Shown: positions 32,793 through 46,435, counted from the first letter of the stretch. The stretch is 64,000 nucleotides of DNA from Platerodrilus igneus (GCA_036346225.1 JARFIW010001469.1:12060001-12124000); one strand, 5' to 3'. Program-made: numbers and translations. Notes: generated by a model not told the origin, from the sequence alone.

Positions 32793-33451
32793 TGTTACGT
32801 TTTATATAGTCAAAACCATGAAAGAAGTCGTCTGCGTCAATCTCTTGTATTCGTACGAATTAAGTTGGAAATTTTAAGTCAATGTAGTATCTAGTTCATA
32901 AATACCCACTAAATATTCCAATTCGGAAGTTTCCGTCAAGCTTTTAAAACTTTAAAAAGTATATTCCATTTACAAAAAAACTAAGAAAGATATTTTATTT
33001 TAAAGAAAAGGCATAATTTTACCCAAGGTTAGTCTGTTAAGTATATAATTCAAAACATACGGCACATACTCTTCTCTGTCGTTTTCCCAGTTGAACTTGT
33101 TACCGTATGTCTTTACTTAAAACACATACAGATCGTATTACTATCTTTATCATATATATCAGTTAAGCTTTTAAATAATCTTAAACGCATGTTTTGAATT
33201 GAGTTAGACACCAATGACGTAGAAGACTTCTTTCGTGGTTTCTACTATATTAACGTTTTATAACAATATCTATTTGATAGACATTAATAACAGTCGTACT
33301 ATTGAAATAGACCAAATACTTTATTAAGTGTACTTTTTACAACTTGTTCATAATGAATTATATTATAACTAAAACATATGTCAAAATTGACATCTTTCAA
33401 TATATATAGGTAAAGACTACACTACAGTTCATGTATACAATACATGACAGG
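32793..33451 (-). repeat. Gypsy1 5' LTR, interrupted by a MITE
   Basis: TGTTACGTTTTATAT (32793-32807) matches the left LTR, then 439 bases are foreign, then the LTR resumes at 33247 and ends TGACA at 33451. Without the insert it matches the 3' LTR in length, apart from small indels. Confidence 0.9.
32808..33246. mobile_element. MITE with long terminal inverted repeats
   Basis: The left end AGTCAAAACCATGAAAGAAG and the reverse complement of the right end AGTAGAAACCACGAAAGAAG agree over about 34 bases with five or six mismatches, continuing through TC-TCT-CGTC. There is no coding. The flanks repeat ATAT (or TA), and the undisturbed left LTR shows the empty site. The superfamily is unclear; a TA-type target would fit Tc1/mariner. 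Confidence 0.8.
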
Positions 33452-33634
33452 TATGAGTAGTGGTTGGGGTGTAGGAGACAGGCACTCTAGTTGACGGTAG
33501 CCAGATAGTAAGCCTGAGATTTGGTACTTTGTAGTTTTGGTGCGTGGGTACGTGGCAAAAAGTGTTAACTGCATTTGAAGCATTAGGTTGCCAATCGAAG
33601 TCGTGGGTTTGTGTGGTCCCGTGGCTTTAGTATC

Positions 33635-34569
33635 TCATAGTCTTAGACTTTGTCTTGCTCTTCCAAGGGGAGTGTCAAGTGTGTGACGCCAAGGATATTT
33701 GATTGTTGTTGTTGATACAGCAAGTACGGTTAATTTAAGAATGACTATGATGTCAATAATTTCATTTACTTGCCTTTTATTATTAGACTTATTATTATTA
33801 CTGCCTGTATTATACTGGCCTTGCTTTCCATTATTGAAATGCTTATTTTTACAGCCCATTGCAAAATGATTTGGTTTACGACAAATCTTACACATTTTAC
33901 CAAATGCTGGACAATTTATATACCCATGTTTATGTCCACACTTCAAACAATTATAGGTGGAACCTGAGGTCTTGATACCAATTTCACGCGACATACCTGT
34001 ATTATATTTAAGCAAATCTACTTCCGTATCTTTTTGTAGGTCCTCGACTTGACATTTGCTTACCTAATTGCTGTACATATTGACTCTGCCCTCGTATCTG
34101 TAAGGTCAACATATTGCAATAATCACTCTTGTACGCCCAAATCTAAAATTCCACGAACAATTTTATCTCTGATTAACAAATTCTGTAAATCTCCAAAATT
34201 ACAACCTGCACCTAATAATATCACTTCAGTAAGAAAATGCTTAAAACTCTCACCTTCTTGTTGTGTTCTAGTAAAAAATTTATACCTGTCGTAGGTTTCA
34301 TTCTTGAAAGGCTTGCAATAATTTTTAAATGCTTCTACCACTTTAGTAAACTCTTATTTGTCTTCTGATGTTAAATTAAAAGTTTGAAACTTAACTTGGG
34401 CTTCTTCAACTACATGAATAAGCAAAATTGCTACCTTTGTTTCTCCTTCTTTACTATCCAGACCAGTTGCTTTTAGATAAATATCTAGACTTCTAAGGAA
34501 ATTTCCTAAATTCTGATGGACGTTTTTATCAAATTCCAAAGTCCATGGCGGTTTGAAGCTTCCCTCTAT
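33635..34569 (-). pseudogene. Gypsy2 copy I: gag and zinc knuckle
   Basis: From 34569 it reads EGSFKPPWTLEFDKNVHQ (start codon ATA, where copy II has ATG), LGNFLRSLDIYLKATGLDSK, then after slips FKNYCKPFKNETYDRYKFFT and LIRDKIVRGILDLGVQE, and the knuckles CLKCGHKHGYINC and CKICRKPNHFAMGC. It diverges from copy II at about 33740, where this copy is cut off. Its 5' LTR is 34662-34833, shared with copy II. Confidence 0.8.
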
Positions 34570-34661
34570 TTTCTTATTGTTTGTTATGTATTATGTTGCA
34601 ATCCCTTGACTTCACTTTATTGAATGTGAATTCTTCTATTACCCAGTCAATCCTGACACCA

Positions 34662-34833
34662 TGTTATAATTGAAGGAAAACACAAACAATTTTAATATTA
34701 ACTTTATTACAAGATGCTTTAGCATGAGATGACGTACAACTTAACAATGGCGAATGTTCAAGTGCAAGTGCCAACTTGACCATAATCAAAGATATTAATA
34801 CAATTAGAAAACACACAGATATTATCTGTATCA
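34662..34833 (-). repeat. Gypsy2 LTR A (shared by copies I and II)
   Basis: It begins TGTTATAATTG and ends TGTATCA on the plus strand, 172 bases. On its left TCCTGACACCA (a tRNA-Leu-like primer site) leads to gag of copy I. On its right the purine tract GGAAAAGGGAGG (minus strand) joins pol of copy II. It matches LTR B at 49411-49580 with about 10 differences. Confidence 0.88.
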
Positions 34834-34894
34834 CCTCCCTTTTCCTGAACGCTTTACAAAATATAAATCTATCTCTTTAATACTACAACTAAAG

Positions 34895-36420
34895 CTATTC
34901 TCTGTATTGCAAAGGCTTTGTTACAGTTCTACCGGATTTAGTTCTAAAAACTTTGTTTTCTGTACTTGATACATTTTCTTTAACTGGGCTAAGACTTATA
35001 CGACGGCTCGGGTTATTTCCATTAGGATGCTGCAATTTGTTAACGACTCTAAATTCAGATTTATTACAATAGGAGTTACATTCAATGTCATTAAGAAATT
35101 CATGCTGCTCTGTTTTGGGATATTCTACAGGATTTGGAGACGGTCTTATAAAAGATGAATTTCTTCTCAAAACTCTACCAACGTTGTCTCTGACTAAATA
35201 TGAGCAAGGAATATTACATTTGCTAATTACTTCACCCGGAACCCAATATTTTTCATTCTTATTTTGTATCATAATACTATCATCTTCTTTAAAATTAAAT
35301 TGAAATTTTGAATATTTATCATATAATTTTTTCCCTTGACTCTTATTTTAGCTATTTTTCAATTTTAATTTTAGGATCTTTATTTAAAATTTTATTTGAA
35401 ACAGGCAATGTTGTCCATAGCATGCGTTTATTTAATAATTCAGATGGTGAAACCTCTAGGCCTGCAAGTGGCATAGTTCTATATTCTAATAACCTTTAAA
35501 AATATCTGTATTTGATTAATTGCATTCTCTTAATAAATTTTTACAAATTCCAACAGCTTTTTCTGAAAGACCGTTAGATTTAGGATATCTGGAGCTGGTT
35601 GTTATTAAATTGAAATCCCATGCATCTATCTGCAAATTCTTTGAATTCCACACTGTTAAAAGGATTGTTATCAGATACAAAAATAACTGGTAATCCTAGG
35701 ATACAAAAATTTTGTTTTAATTTTCTGTTAATTTCTGAAGCAGTTTTACATTTAAGTGAAACAAATTCTATCCAGTTTGTGAAATAATCTACAACGACTA
35801 AATAATCTTTATTTGCATAAGTTAGTATATCAGCGGCTACTTTGTGAAATGACATATTTAATCTTCCATATTGAATTAATGGTTCCTTTACTGGGGCACG
35901 CAAAATTTAAGACATGTTTTACATTTTGAAATAAAGTTGTGGACATCTGTTGACATTCCAGGCCAAAAGAAAATTTTTCTTGCCCTAGCTTTCGTTTTCT
36001 CTATATCTAAATGAGGAATGTGTAATTTTTTTAGCATCGTGTTTCTAAGTGACGCTGGCGCCACTAGTTTATCATTATAAAAAAACATATCATTTTTAAT
36101 AGTTAATTCCTTGTTTTTTGAGAATGTGGATGTTTCAGTATTATATCCACGTTTTATTTTTGGCCACCCTTCACTACAAAACTGTTTTACTTTTGTTAGA
36201 AGGACATCAGAATTTGTGACATGTTTTAAACTTTTTAGGCTTTTATCGGATATTGGTAGTTCAACATCTAAAGTGTGTACTGTGTACAGCATTTCAAGCT
36301 CATCTTTATTATTAGTTTTAAGGAAAAAGCAAGAAAGAAAATCGGCAATATACATATTTTTTCCTGGTATGTATTCAATATTAACGTTGTATTTTAACAG
36401 TTTTAATTTTAGTTTTTATA
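34895..36420 (-). pseudogene. Gypsy2 copy II: integrase and end of RNase H
   Basis: From 36355 come ADFLSCFFLKTN (end of RNase H), the zinc finger HIPHLDIEKTKARARKIFFW with CKTC, then the core with ADILTYANKDYLVVVDYFTN and FVSDNNPFNSVEFKEFADRC (catalytic Asps). The C-terminal part ends with KVFRTKSGRTVTKPLQYRE at 34895. Shifts near 35890 and 35600, and a degenerate stretch 35300-35580, inactivate it. It ends about 60 bases before the purine tract. Confidence 0.82.
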
Positions 36421-36539
36421 ATCGACCACTTACATTATGAAAATCTTTGTTACAAATTGCTATTAATGGTTTATGATTAGTTTTTATTAAAAATTTTTTG
36501 CCATACACCAAATTATTAAATTTATTTAAAGTGAAACAA

Positions 36540-36959
36540 GAAGAAAATTGTTGAAAGCATATGTGTGGAACACAGGACAGTATGCCTATGAAACACAGAC
36601 AGTCTGAAAAGCAGACAGAAAAACGGTAGCAGCCTTTTGAAATGCTGTGCTTCAGATGTATGAGGATTGACAGACAAAGTTAATAACAGATAGGTTATAG
36701 AAATAGTAGAGGAACAAGGATATCTGGGGGAAAAAATAGGAGAAATGGAAGGTCAGAATATGTTCTAAGGCTATGGGGAACAGTATGGGATATATTACAA
36801 GCAGAGATAGAAAAAAAGAAGTAGATGTAGACCTAGATCAGATAGTGATAGATGCAGACTGTGCAACTTTCAGGGAAATCTGTAGGTTAGTTCAGAATAT
36901 GAAACAATGATGGTACGCGTCTAATCAGTTCCAGGACTGAAGGCCTAATGATGATGATG
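36540..36959 (+). mobile_element. RTE-like LINE tail in Gypsy2
   Basis: A 12-bp duplication AAAGTGAAACAA flanks it (36528-36539 and 36960-36971). The plus strand carries a decayed LINE C-terminus (VAAFEMLCFRCMRI, RNGRSEYVLRLW) and ends in a (ATG)n-like tail TAATGATGATGATG. The C-terminal pattern and trinucleotide tail suggest an RTE-clade element, 5'-truncated. Confidence 0.75.
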
Positions 36960-36971
36960 AAAGTGAAACAA

Positions 36972-37490
36972 ATACTTAAAAGTTCCTTGTCAATTTGTGG
37001 ATATTGTGTCTCAGTTTCAGTGAGACTACGAGAACAGAAGGTCACTGGTTGACCCACCTGTAATAGACAGCCTCGTATACTGAATTAGCTGACATCTGAT
37101 TGTATTTCAATAGGTTTATTAGAATCAAAAATTTTAAGACTAGGTATTTTAGTAATTACAGTTTTTATATTATTAAAGGCACTCATTTGGTTCCTTTTTA
37201 TTATTAAGGTTATTTACTAATTGCTTTGACATAATCCGGATCAGGACTCATACCATTAGTTGAAAATATTTTACTTGCTCCACCTTAAACTGAACTTTAT
37301 TAATATTAAATTTTACATTAAACTTTTTAGCTTTTTAATAACAGCTTCAAGAATTTTATCGTATTCTTCAACATTTTCTGCTGCTATAATAAAATCATCA
37401 AAATAGATTCCTATTCCAAAGTCACCAAACATTATCTCATTGAACTTTTGAAATACCTCCGGGCTGATGTTAAACCCAAATGATAATCGT
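36972..37490 (-). pseudogene. Gypsy2 copy II: C-terminal part of reverse transcriptase
   Basis: Just left of the piggyBac site the minus strand reads KRLSFGFNISPEVFQKFNEI, MFGDFGIGIYFDDFIIAAEN (YFDD box). More decayed reverse transcriptase and RNase H sequence follows down to 36972. The N-terminal half lies at 43305-43734. Confidence 0.8.
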
Positions 37491-37723
37491 TTAACACGTT
37501 CAATGCAGGTGGCTCCCATCGGCGCCACAGATCTCTTCAAGTGATGTGCGGTTGGCGCCTATGTGAGCTGCTTGAATAGATCGTTTCATTGCTTTAGTAT
37601 GCTTTCAGTTTGCTGGTAAAGGGTGCTATATCGGGTGCCGCATATAGGTACAGCTTTGATTTATACGTATATAGTTCAGTTTTGAGATTCTCATTTTTTT
37701 CGTGTTTTTTACGGGCGCTTAAT

Positions 37724-40530
37724 ATGGGGGATTCAGAGCCAGGATCGTCGCGTCCTAAACGTATGAAAATCAATGTAAAAAATCCTAATAATCTAACAAA
37801 CGAAGAATTAGAACAGTTTTTATTATATTCTGATTCAGAACAGAGCGACAATGCCGACAATGATGACAATTCCTATAATGGAAATGAGGAAACATCATCA
37901 GATGATAGTGCAGGTATGCAAATATTACTGTACATTGAATTATGGTTGTAATTTAATATTAACTAAATAATGCAGAAGAAGTTGAAGAATGTGACTTTTC
38001 CAACAATCCACTCAATAACCGAACAAGGGAACCTATTGAAAAAAAATCCTGGGATGAAGCGTCTAGTTCCCTAAAATCTTTTATTTTTACTAAAACTAAT
38101 GAGGTTTTAGTGGATATTCATCAAGACATGCCACCTAACGAATGGTTTCGTTTATTGCTTGAGAAAAACTTTTTAGAAATGTTGGTGAGAGAAACAAATA
38201 TTTATGCAGAACAGGTACTATTTTTAGGAACCAATAGTAAACGATCATGCGTAAGTGATTGGAAAGAAATTACTATTCCAGAATTATTGATTTTTATTGG
38301 ATTATTGTTTTATACCGGCACAATAAAATGTCCAAAAATACAAGATTACTGGAAAACTCATAGATTATTTGGTCTAAAATGTTTTTCTAGTTTAATGAGT
38401 AGAGATCGATTTTTGCTTATTTTAAGATTTCTGCATTTTACTTCAAATCCAGATGCCGGAGTAGTTCCTGAAGATCGTTTATTCAAAATAAGACCTGTTC
38501 TAAACTATTTTAATTTAAAAATGGAAGAGATATACTACCCAGGAAAAAATCTGTCTCTGGATGAATCGATGGTTCTGTGGAGAGGAAGACTACAATTTAG
38601 ACAGTATATAAAGAACAAACGACACAAGTATGGAATTAAATGTTATATGCTTACCGAACTGGATGGCCTTGATAGATAGATAGATTTATTGCGGAATAAT
38701 ATATACAAGATATTTAACCATGTCATACAAAATGCTTTATATTATTATGGTATTCTTTAGGTAGTCATCAATGCTGTATGGTGCAAGGCCCATAAGGTAC
38801 ACTTTCATTTTGTTGACCAGTTCTCCAGTGGTCTTCTGCTGTAGATATTGATTTGGGATTTTATTGTAAATTTTGCAAGTCCAGTAATTTACTCCACTTT
38901 TACTTTTGTTCATGCGGTACCATGGTGCTACTAGTTTAAAGTTGTTTCGCGTGTTGTAGCTATGTATGTCTTGGCATGTCAATGGATGCTTTTGAAGTGC
39001 TACAACATATTTGATGCACTGAAGAACATATATTGTCGGCAATGTTAATATTCCTAGTTCTCGGAATAGTGGTTTACAGTGAGTGTGGTTATTGGTACAT
39101 TACTAAGTAATCTGATAGTTCTTTTTTGTAGAATGAATGCGCGCTTAGCATGTGGTGAAGCACCCCATAATATAGTCCCATAATTCAGGTGGCTGTGTAT
39201 GAGTGCATAAAAAGCGGATTTAGGTGCAGATTGTGTGCTTATGTTCATTAATTTTTTTACTGCATATAGTGATCGGGCTATTGTAACACACATTTTGTGT
39301 ATGTGCATATTCCAGTTCAATTTAAAATCTATTGTGAAGCCTAGAAATTTTATACTTTCAGTGTCAGTATGATAATTTACGTGATGTGAGAAAATGAGTA
39401 TGTTGGTTTTTTTTTTATTGACTTTAAGTTTATTTGCATTAAACCAGTCCGTTGCTGATAAAAGTCCGCCATTTAGATCAGCCATGATTTGTTCGTAGCT
39501 TTCACCTGTTGCCAGGATAGTTGTATCATCTGCATATAAGCATGTATGTAAGTCTATGTTCTGAAGTAGGTCATCAATAAATAGGAGGAATAGTAGTGGT
39601 TCAAGTATGGATCTTTGAGGGACTCCAGTCTGAACCGTTTCAATTTCTGATAGTCCTTGTGCAGTATCAGTTTTTTGTAGCCGGTTCCCAAGGTAACTTT
39701 TGTTTTATATGTGGCAATTTATACAGGACAATTGGACGAATTGGGAGGTACCGGGCATGCAGAAAAAGTAGTCCTTCATCTAATGAAATGAAAGTTGGAT
39801 TCTGGACACTCTCTCTACATGGATAATTACTATAACAGCCCTCATCTGGCTGAAACCTTGTTGCACAAGCAAACCTACTGTACTGGTACTGTACGTGCTG
39901 ATAGAAAAGGACTTTCTAAGAATACAGTCTCCCAAAAATTAAAAAAAGGAGACATCAGTATAGGATATCAAAATGGAATAATGATAGGTAAATGGAAAGA
40001 TAAACGAGACGTCACCTATATTTCTACTGAATTTTCCAACGAAATGGTTACTACAAGAAACAAGAGGCCAGGAAAAAATGAAACCACGTCCAGTTGCTGA
40101 ATATAATAAATTCATAAGTGGAATAGATCGTTTTGATCAGATGATGGCTTACTACCCTTGTGGTCGTAAAACCTTACGATGGTACAAAAAAATGGGAATT
40201 CACATTTTACAAATGTTATATAATTCGTTTCTTCTGTTCAATAAATATTCAGGTAAAAAAATGTCATTTTACAATTATCGCTTAACGGTTTTGGAAGTTT
40301 CGTTTCCAGCTCCAACAGCTCCTATATCAAAAGCTCCACAAAGGGAAATTACTCATGTTTTTTCTAAAACAGATGAAAAGGATTCTAAAAACAGAGTATT
40401 GCGTAAACGGTGTTGAGCTTGTTCTCAAAACAAAATAAGGAAACGTTCTTTATACCATTGCACCACCTGTCTCGACGTTCCAGGGTTATGTGTCGGACAA
40501 TGTTTTGACAACTACTACAGTGTGCTGTAA
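37724..40530 (+). pseudogene. piggyBac-type transposase with one intron, LINE-interrupted
   Basis: Exon 1 (37724-37913) encodes an acidic N-terminus (MGDSEPGSSRPKRMK). A 62-nt gt-ag intron leads to exon 2 at 37976, in phase. Blocks: PPNEWFRLLLEKNFLEMLV, WKEITIPELLIFIGLLFYTG, SLMSRDRFLLILRFLHF, LSLDESMVLWRGR (first Asp) and FRQYIKNKRHKYGIK. A LINE interrupts at about 38671-39701. The second half has YTGQLDELGGTGHAEKVV, a TGA, LYMDNYYNSPHL (second Asp), GIDRFDQMMAYYPCGRKTL (third Asp), and a cysteine-rich tail with TGA just before it (probable CGA origin). Ends at 40530. Confidence 0.88.
38671..39701 (-). mobile_element. 5'-truncated LINE in piggyBac transposase
   Basis: The minus strand encodes LGNRLQKTDTAQGLS, GVPQRSILEPLLFLLFIDD and YADDTTILA, then KFLGFTIDFKLNWNMHI, and after a shift near 39070 a C-terminus with IHSYNTRNNFKLV. 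The 3' end is a (GATA)n-type tail at 38671-38686. Removing it rejoins the transposase as LDGLVLYVAIYTG. It belongs to the CR1/Jockey group. Confidence 0.85.
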
Positions 40531-40551
40531 TAATATTAATTTTATGTTGCC

Positions 40552-42470
<1,919 letters not shown>

Positions 42471-42471
42471 A

Positions 42472-43185
42472 CTATAACATATACTCGAAAATGTCACCAT
42501 TTCTTTCCAAACATGCATTTATTCTTTTAATAAGGTTATCGTGTGTTGCTTTTCTTATTGCTTGTGGTGTTAATGAATTTATAGCAGCTCTAACTCTATC
42601 TTTCATATTGGCTTTGGTTGTGATAGGATTTGAATAGACGATGTTCTTTAAGTTAACCCAAAAGAAAAAATCTAGTGGATTACCATCTGGAGTTCTCGAG
42701 GGCCATCGAAATGGACCATTATTTGCAATCCATCGGTCTTGTTAAAAAATCGCCAACCAGTCGGTAATTGTGACATGGAGCACCATCCATTTGATACCAT
42801 AAGTAATCTCTTTGTGGATGGTTTTGTATTATTGGCTGCACTCCATTTCTTAACATATGAACATACCTTTCTCCAGTTAAATTTTCATCGTAAAATTCGA
42901 GATAAAGAATTGAATCGCAATTAATGGCACAAAATACTTTAAATTGCCATTTGTCTTGAAAATTTCTTTCACGGACTACGTGTGGATTTTGCGGAGCCCA
43001 ATAATTGCTGTTGTGCCTATTAAAGACTCCATTTTTGGTAAACTTTGCTTCGTCTGTCCAAATAATGTTTTTTAAAAAGTTTTCGTCCTCTTGAATTTTA
43101 GTTAGCAACCACTCAAAAAACTGAACTCTCCGAGGCAAATCAGTGTCTTTTAAATGTTGGATGCAGTAAAATTTATATGGGCGCC
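42472..43185 (-). pseudogene. Tc1/mariner-type transposase, N-terminus missing
   Basis: The reading from about 43185 is PYKFYCIQHLKDTDLPRRVQ, FFEWLLTKI, IIWTDEAKFTKNG (first Asp), YWAPQNPHVVRERN, and WYQMDGAPCHNY (second Asp). After a one-base slip near 42740 come PSRTPDGNPLDFFFWVNLK (third Asp) and a C-terminus ending at a TAG at 42472. The helix-turn-helix half is absent. Spacing between the last two aspartates is about 38-39, though the slip makes it uncertain. A TIR-like ACCCTGTATAG lies at 43297. Confidence 0.8.
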
Positions 43186-43304
43186 ATTATGAAAACGAAA
43201 ATATTTTAGTTCAACTCAATCACTACATATAAAATTTCATCCTTCTATCTCCTGTACTTTCTGAGAAATGTCTAATGCACGGTCGTCGTGAAAAACCCTG
43301 TATA

Positions 43305-43955
43305 GCTAGTGTACTTCATTGAATCTGTGTCAAGTGGAACATGATAAAACCATTCTTTTAGGTCCAAAACTGTAAAAATCGACTTGTTTTTAGCTTAGAT
43401 GACAATTCATCCAACGTTGGGAAGGGATACTGATGATCACAAACGTATTTATTATTGTACCGGATCGAGACAAAAGCGTAACTTCTTATTAGATTTTTCT
43501 ATTATTAACCCATTCAGATGGTTCTTCAACTCTACATATGGTATCACCGTTTACTAAATCACTCAATGCTTCTTTAAGCCGTGGCTTTATCACATCAGGA
43601 ATCCGTCTGCAGCTGCTTACATAACGTTCTGAGTTTTGTTTCAATAATATTTTATACTGAAATGGTATCTTACCAATTCCAGTAAAAATTTCTTTATTAT
43701 TATTAGTAAATTCATTTTCAGTATGAAACGACATTGCAAGAGACTACTTTTTCAAACAACTTCATTTTTGAGCAGGCATTTAGACCTAAAATTGGAGTGC
43801 TGTTAACACCTACTAGTACAAACTTGACATTGTACCCAACTATTTTACAAAACATTTAACCACAACAGTAACTAAAGTATCAATTTTATGATTACCATAT
43901 GCAGTAATATTTCCTGAATTGTTCTGTATGCTATTGTTATCTAAGTTTAACTTAT
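43305..43955 (-). pseudogene. Gypsy2 copy II: protease end and N-terminal reverse transcriptase
   Basis: From 43955 the minus strand reads NKLNLDNNSIQNNSGNI (protease), then KIPFQYKILLKQNSERYVSS, DVIKPRLKEALSDLVNGDTI, VEEPSEWVN, and with slips CDHQYPFPTLDELSSKLK and VLDLKEWFYHVPL (first catalytic Asp), ending KYTSY at the mariner-like junction near 43305. It joins 37490 on the far side of the inserted block and 48531 on the far side of the BEL element. Confidence 0.82.
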
Positions 43956-44359
43956 TGTTCGGTTTCTTTGTCGCACGTTGTCGTGTTTAATTTTAAGTCG
44001 TAAATTCATAGTTGTAAATCAAATAGTAAAGCTGTCAGCCCTTGTCCCGTTATATCCTGTCATAGAACCCCCTTTGTGCTTGTAGAAATTAAGTTGGACT
44101 AAGGGTAGTGACAAAAACACTCTCTCATCGATTTCGGATCGAAACGGTCGTTCGTTCGGTACGTGAGCTAGTCATTAGTGACGCTGAATGTAAATTTGTC
44201 GATAAACCCCTAAAAAACACAGTGAAAGTACAAAAGTAACACGTACTATAATTCGCATACAGTCCACTTAGTTGAAAAATAGGAACGATACTTACAACAA
44301 TAAAACAACGCGGAGGTAAGTCCATATTTAAAATTATAAGACCCCCCGCGCATTAAACA
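43956..44359 (+). repeat. BEL/Pao 5' LTR
   Basis: It starts TGTTCGGTTTC and ends CATTAAACA. The sequence TGGCCTTTGTACGCCGG follows directly and is the likely primer site. Confidence 0.9.
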
Positions 44360-44863
44360 TGGCCTTTGTACGCCGGATTATTTAATTAATTAATTAGTTC
44401 ATATACCATTCGCTCCTCATTTATACTTAAATTTAATAATTGTCGTAGTTTTGAATATGTTTGAGCGTGTTACAAAAAGACTAACATCGTGCTTACACAT
44501 TTAATGGTAGAAACATTTGTTCATAATGGTAGATTTTACAATATATCCCTTATCCTTTGTCGTAAAGATTAGTGGTCGGTCGGTTTTCTTTATGTAAACT
44601 AAATTTATGACGGTTATTGTATTTTAAAATCCTTACCTTATTTTTCGTCGTCAAGTTCGAGGAACCACTTGGGTTCATCCAACTTATATAACAAAGAGGT
44701 TGGAATTTATGGGAAACCTTAAACGTTTTGTCGGGCGAGCACTATAATTAGTTGCATTTGTCCATTAATAATTTAATTTCGTAGATTAATTAGTTGTTGC
44801 GTATTTGAGCACGCTTTGTTTTTACATTAATTTTTATTGTCGTTCATTAACCATTAATCAGAT

Positions 44864-45954
44864 ATGGTTATATCAATTGATAAAGCTATTCTTGAAGCTA
44901 GATTTGTAATTAAAAGGTTGGATCATATATACAGTAAAATTAATCAACCGGAAAATGTATTGATTGCTTTAATTAGAGCATCGATTAAAAGTGTCGAGCA
45001 AATTGAAACTCACTTCAAGTCTTTTTGCAAGGATATTTTCTTTGATGAAGAGAATGAACAATTGGATGAATTCTCGGCCCTTAGGGTGAAAATCGATGAG
45101 TTTCTATTAGATATTCGTATATTCGCGGAACAATAGAAATTAGATCGCGTAAAAAATAAGCCGAAGGCGGAAAATATGAATAATTCTTTGTCGCTAAATT
45201 GTGATATTCACTTGAAACATCTTTCTGTCCCGCGGTTCTTGGGACGTATTTCGGATTTTGAGAGTTATCATGCAATTTATAAGCGATTGATTAATGATAA
45301 TGTCAGTTTGTCACTCGTTGAAAAATTTTGCTATCTCGTTGATACACTAAATGAGTTATCGCGTGCGTTAATAAAACATTTGCCATTAAACGATTGTGCA
45401 TACGATGAAGCCTATAAAATCACTACTAATCGTTTTCAGTCCAAGAGGTTATTACTTTCAACATATTTTTAAGCTCTCGAAAAATGCCCTAAGGTCAGTT
45501 CTTCAAACTCGCACACGAAACTCATGCAATTAATTAGTTGTTTTGATAAAAATATATTTGCGTTAAAGCAGATGGAAATATATTTATTAGATTTCATGTT
45601 GTTTAATCTGTTATCGAAAAAATTAGATACAAACATTTTAAAGTGTTTCGAATTAGGAAATAGTGACGAGATTCCCTCATTTAAAAATTTAAGGTCGTAC
45701 ATTGAAAAACAATGTAAAGTGTTGGAAATAAATGACATTGCTTCAGGAACATGCTTAAAATCTCAAGAAAGAGAAAAAGGAAGGTCTGTTAGCACTTCGG
45801 CTAAAACTTCTTTAGTTAGTACCACCAATGATGGTAAAAATTGTAGTTTCTGTCAAGCTGTGCATCCTATTTATAGATGTAAGCAGTTTTTCGATAAAAC
45901 CTCTCAAGAAAGATTTGAGGTGGTAAAGGTTAAAAACCTTTGTATCAAATTGAG
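44864..45954 (+). pseudogene. BEL/Pao gag
   Basis: Three open blocks: 44864-45136 (KAILEARFVIKRLDHIYSKI, DEENEQLDEFSALRVKIDEF), 45176-45472 (LKHLSVPRFLGRISDFESYH, VEKFCYLVDTLN), and 45524 onward (QMEIYLLDFMLFNLLSKKLD, then NCSFCQAVHPIYRCKQF and SQERFEVVKVKNLC). This is the DUF1759 plus zinc-knuckle layout of Pao Gag-Pol. Stops at 45134 and 45470 break it. It is cut before the aspartic protease. Confidence 0.82.
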
Positions 45955-46425
45955 GGTGTGCAGCACAAATTTGTATAGTTCATTCTATGGAAACTTAGTT
46001 TTTCATACAGTGATGTGTCATACAATGTTAGGCTACAATTAGCTGGCTACCTGGTGTTACATACCAGACGAAACACTTCCCTTTTATTATTTCTTCATAA
46101 AGTTCTTCACAATGTTATCAACTGTAGTGAGTTACTCAGTGATATTAGGTTTCGTGTGTTGCCACATTTTACTCGAAATACTATTCTTTTTTATGTAAAC
46201 CGTCACCGTACCAATTACAGTATGAATGCCTTTGTTGACAATTTAATGAGAAGCTATAACAGATATTTTCCAAGTGAAATCGATATTTTTACAGTTCAGT
46301 TTTCTACTCTTAAGAATGCATTATTGTTATAATAGTTCTAGGTTATTTTTTTACTATTTGGGATTGTTTTCCTGTAAATTTTTGAATGTCAAAATAAATA
46401 AATAAAATAAATAAAAAAAAAAAAT
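45955..46425 (+). mobile_element. 5'-truncated LINE tail in BEL/Pao
   Basis: The plus strand reads SYNVRLQLAGYLVLHTRRNT, FLHKVLHNVIN, LPHFTRNTILFYVNRHRTNY and SEIDIFTVQFSTLKNALLL, a LINE reverse-transcriptase C-terminus, then a 3' UTR ending in AAATAAATAAA repeats and A-runs near 46395-46425. It sits where BEL protease to RNase H should be. Confidence 0.75.
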
Positions 46426-46435
46426 AAAGTAACGT

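Larger units (their letters stand above)
27388..33451 (-). mobile_element. Gypsy1 LTR retrotransposon with three nested inserts
   Basis: LTRs begin TGTTACG and end TGACA at 27388-27622 and 32793-33451 (the latter enlarged by a MITE). GGTAT is duplicated at 27383-27387 and 33452-33456, so the insertion is complete at both ends. Minus-strand order is gag, zinc knuckle and protease, reverse transcriptase, RNase H, integrase. A solo LTR holding a SINE splits the integrase. There is no env-like frame. Many slips and stops make it dead. Confidence 0.92.
37495..40540 (+). mobile_element. piggyBac-like transposon (second family), split by a LINE
   Basis: The left end follows TTAA (37491-37494) inside Gypsy2 reverse transcriptase and begins CACGTTCAATGCAGGTGG, sharing CACGTT with the first piggyBac. 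The transposase gene with its intron covers most of the rest. I could not find a matching right end; later insertions (USP retrocopy, mariner) follow directly, so the right terminus is unresolved. Confidence 0.78.

Noticed and set aside
27388..33451. Envelope gene, which would make Gypsy1 an errantivirus
   Set aside because: Integrase runs almost to the purine tract and 3' LTR; there is no room or reading frame for env.
37594..37869. Minus-strand frame opposite the piggyBac N-terminus
   Set aside because: Antisense of the acidic transposase N-terminus, which has a clear ATG and intron.
45081..45738. Minus-strand frames over BEL gag
   Set aside because: Antisense of recognisable BEL/Pao gag blocks.
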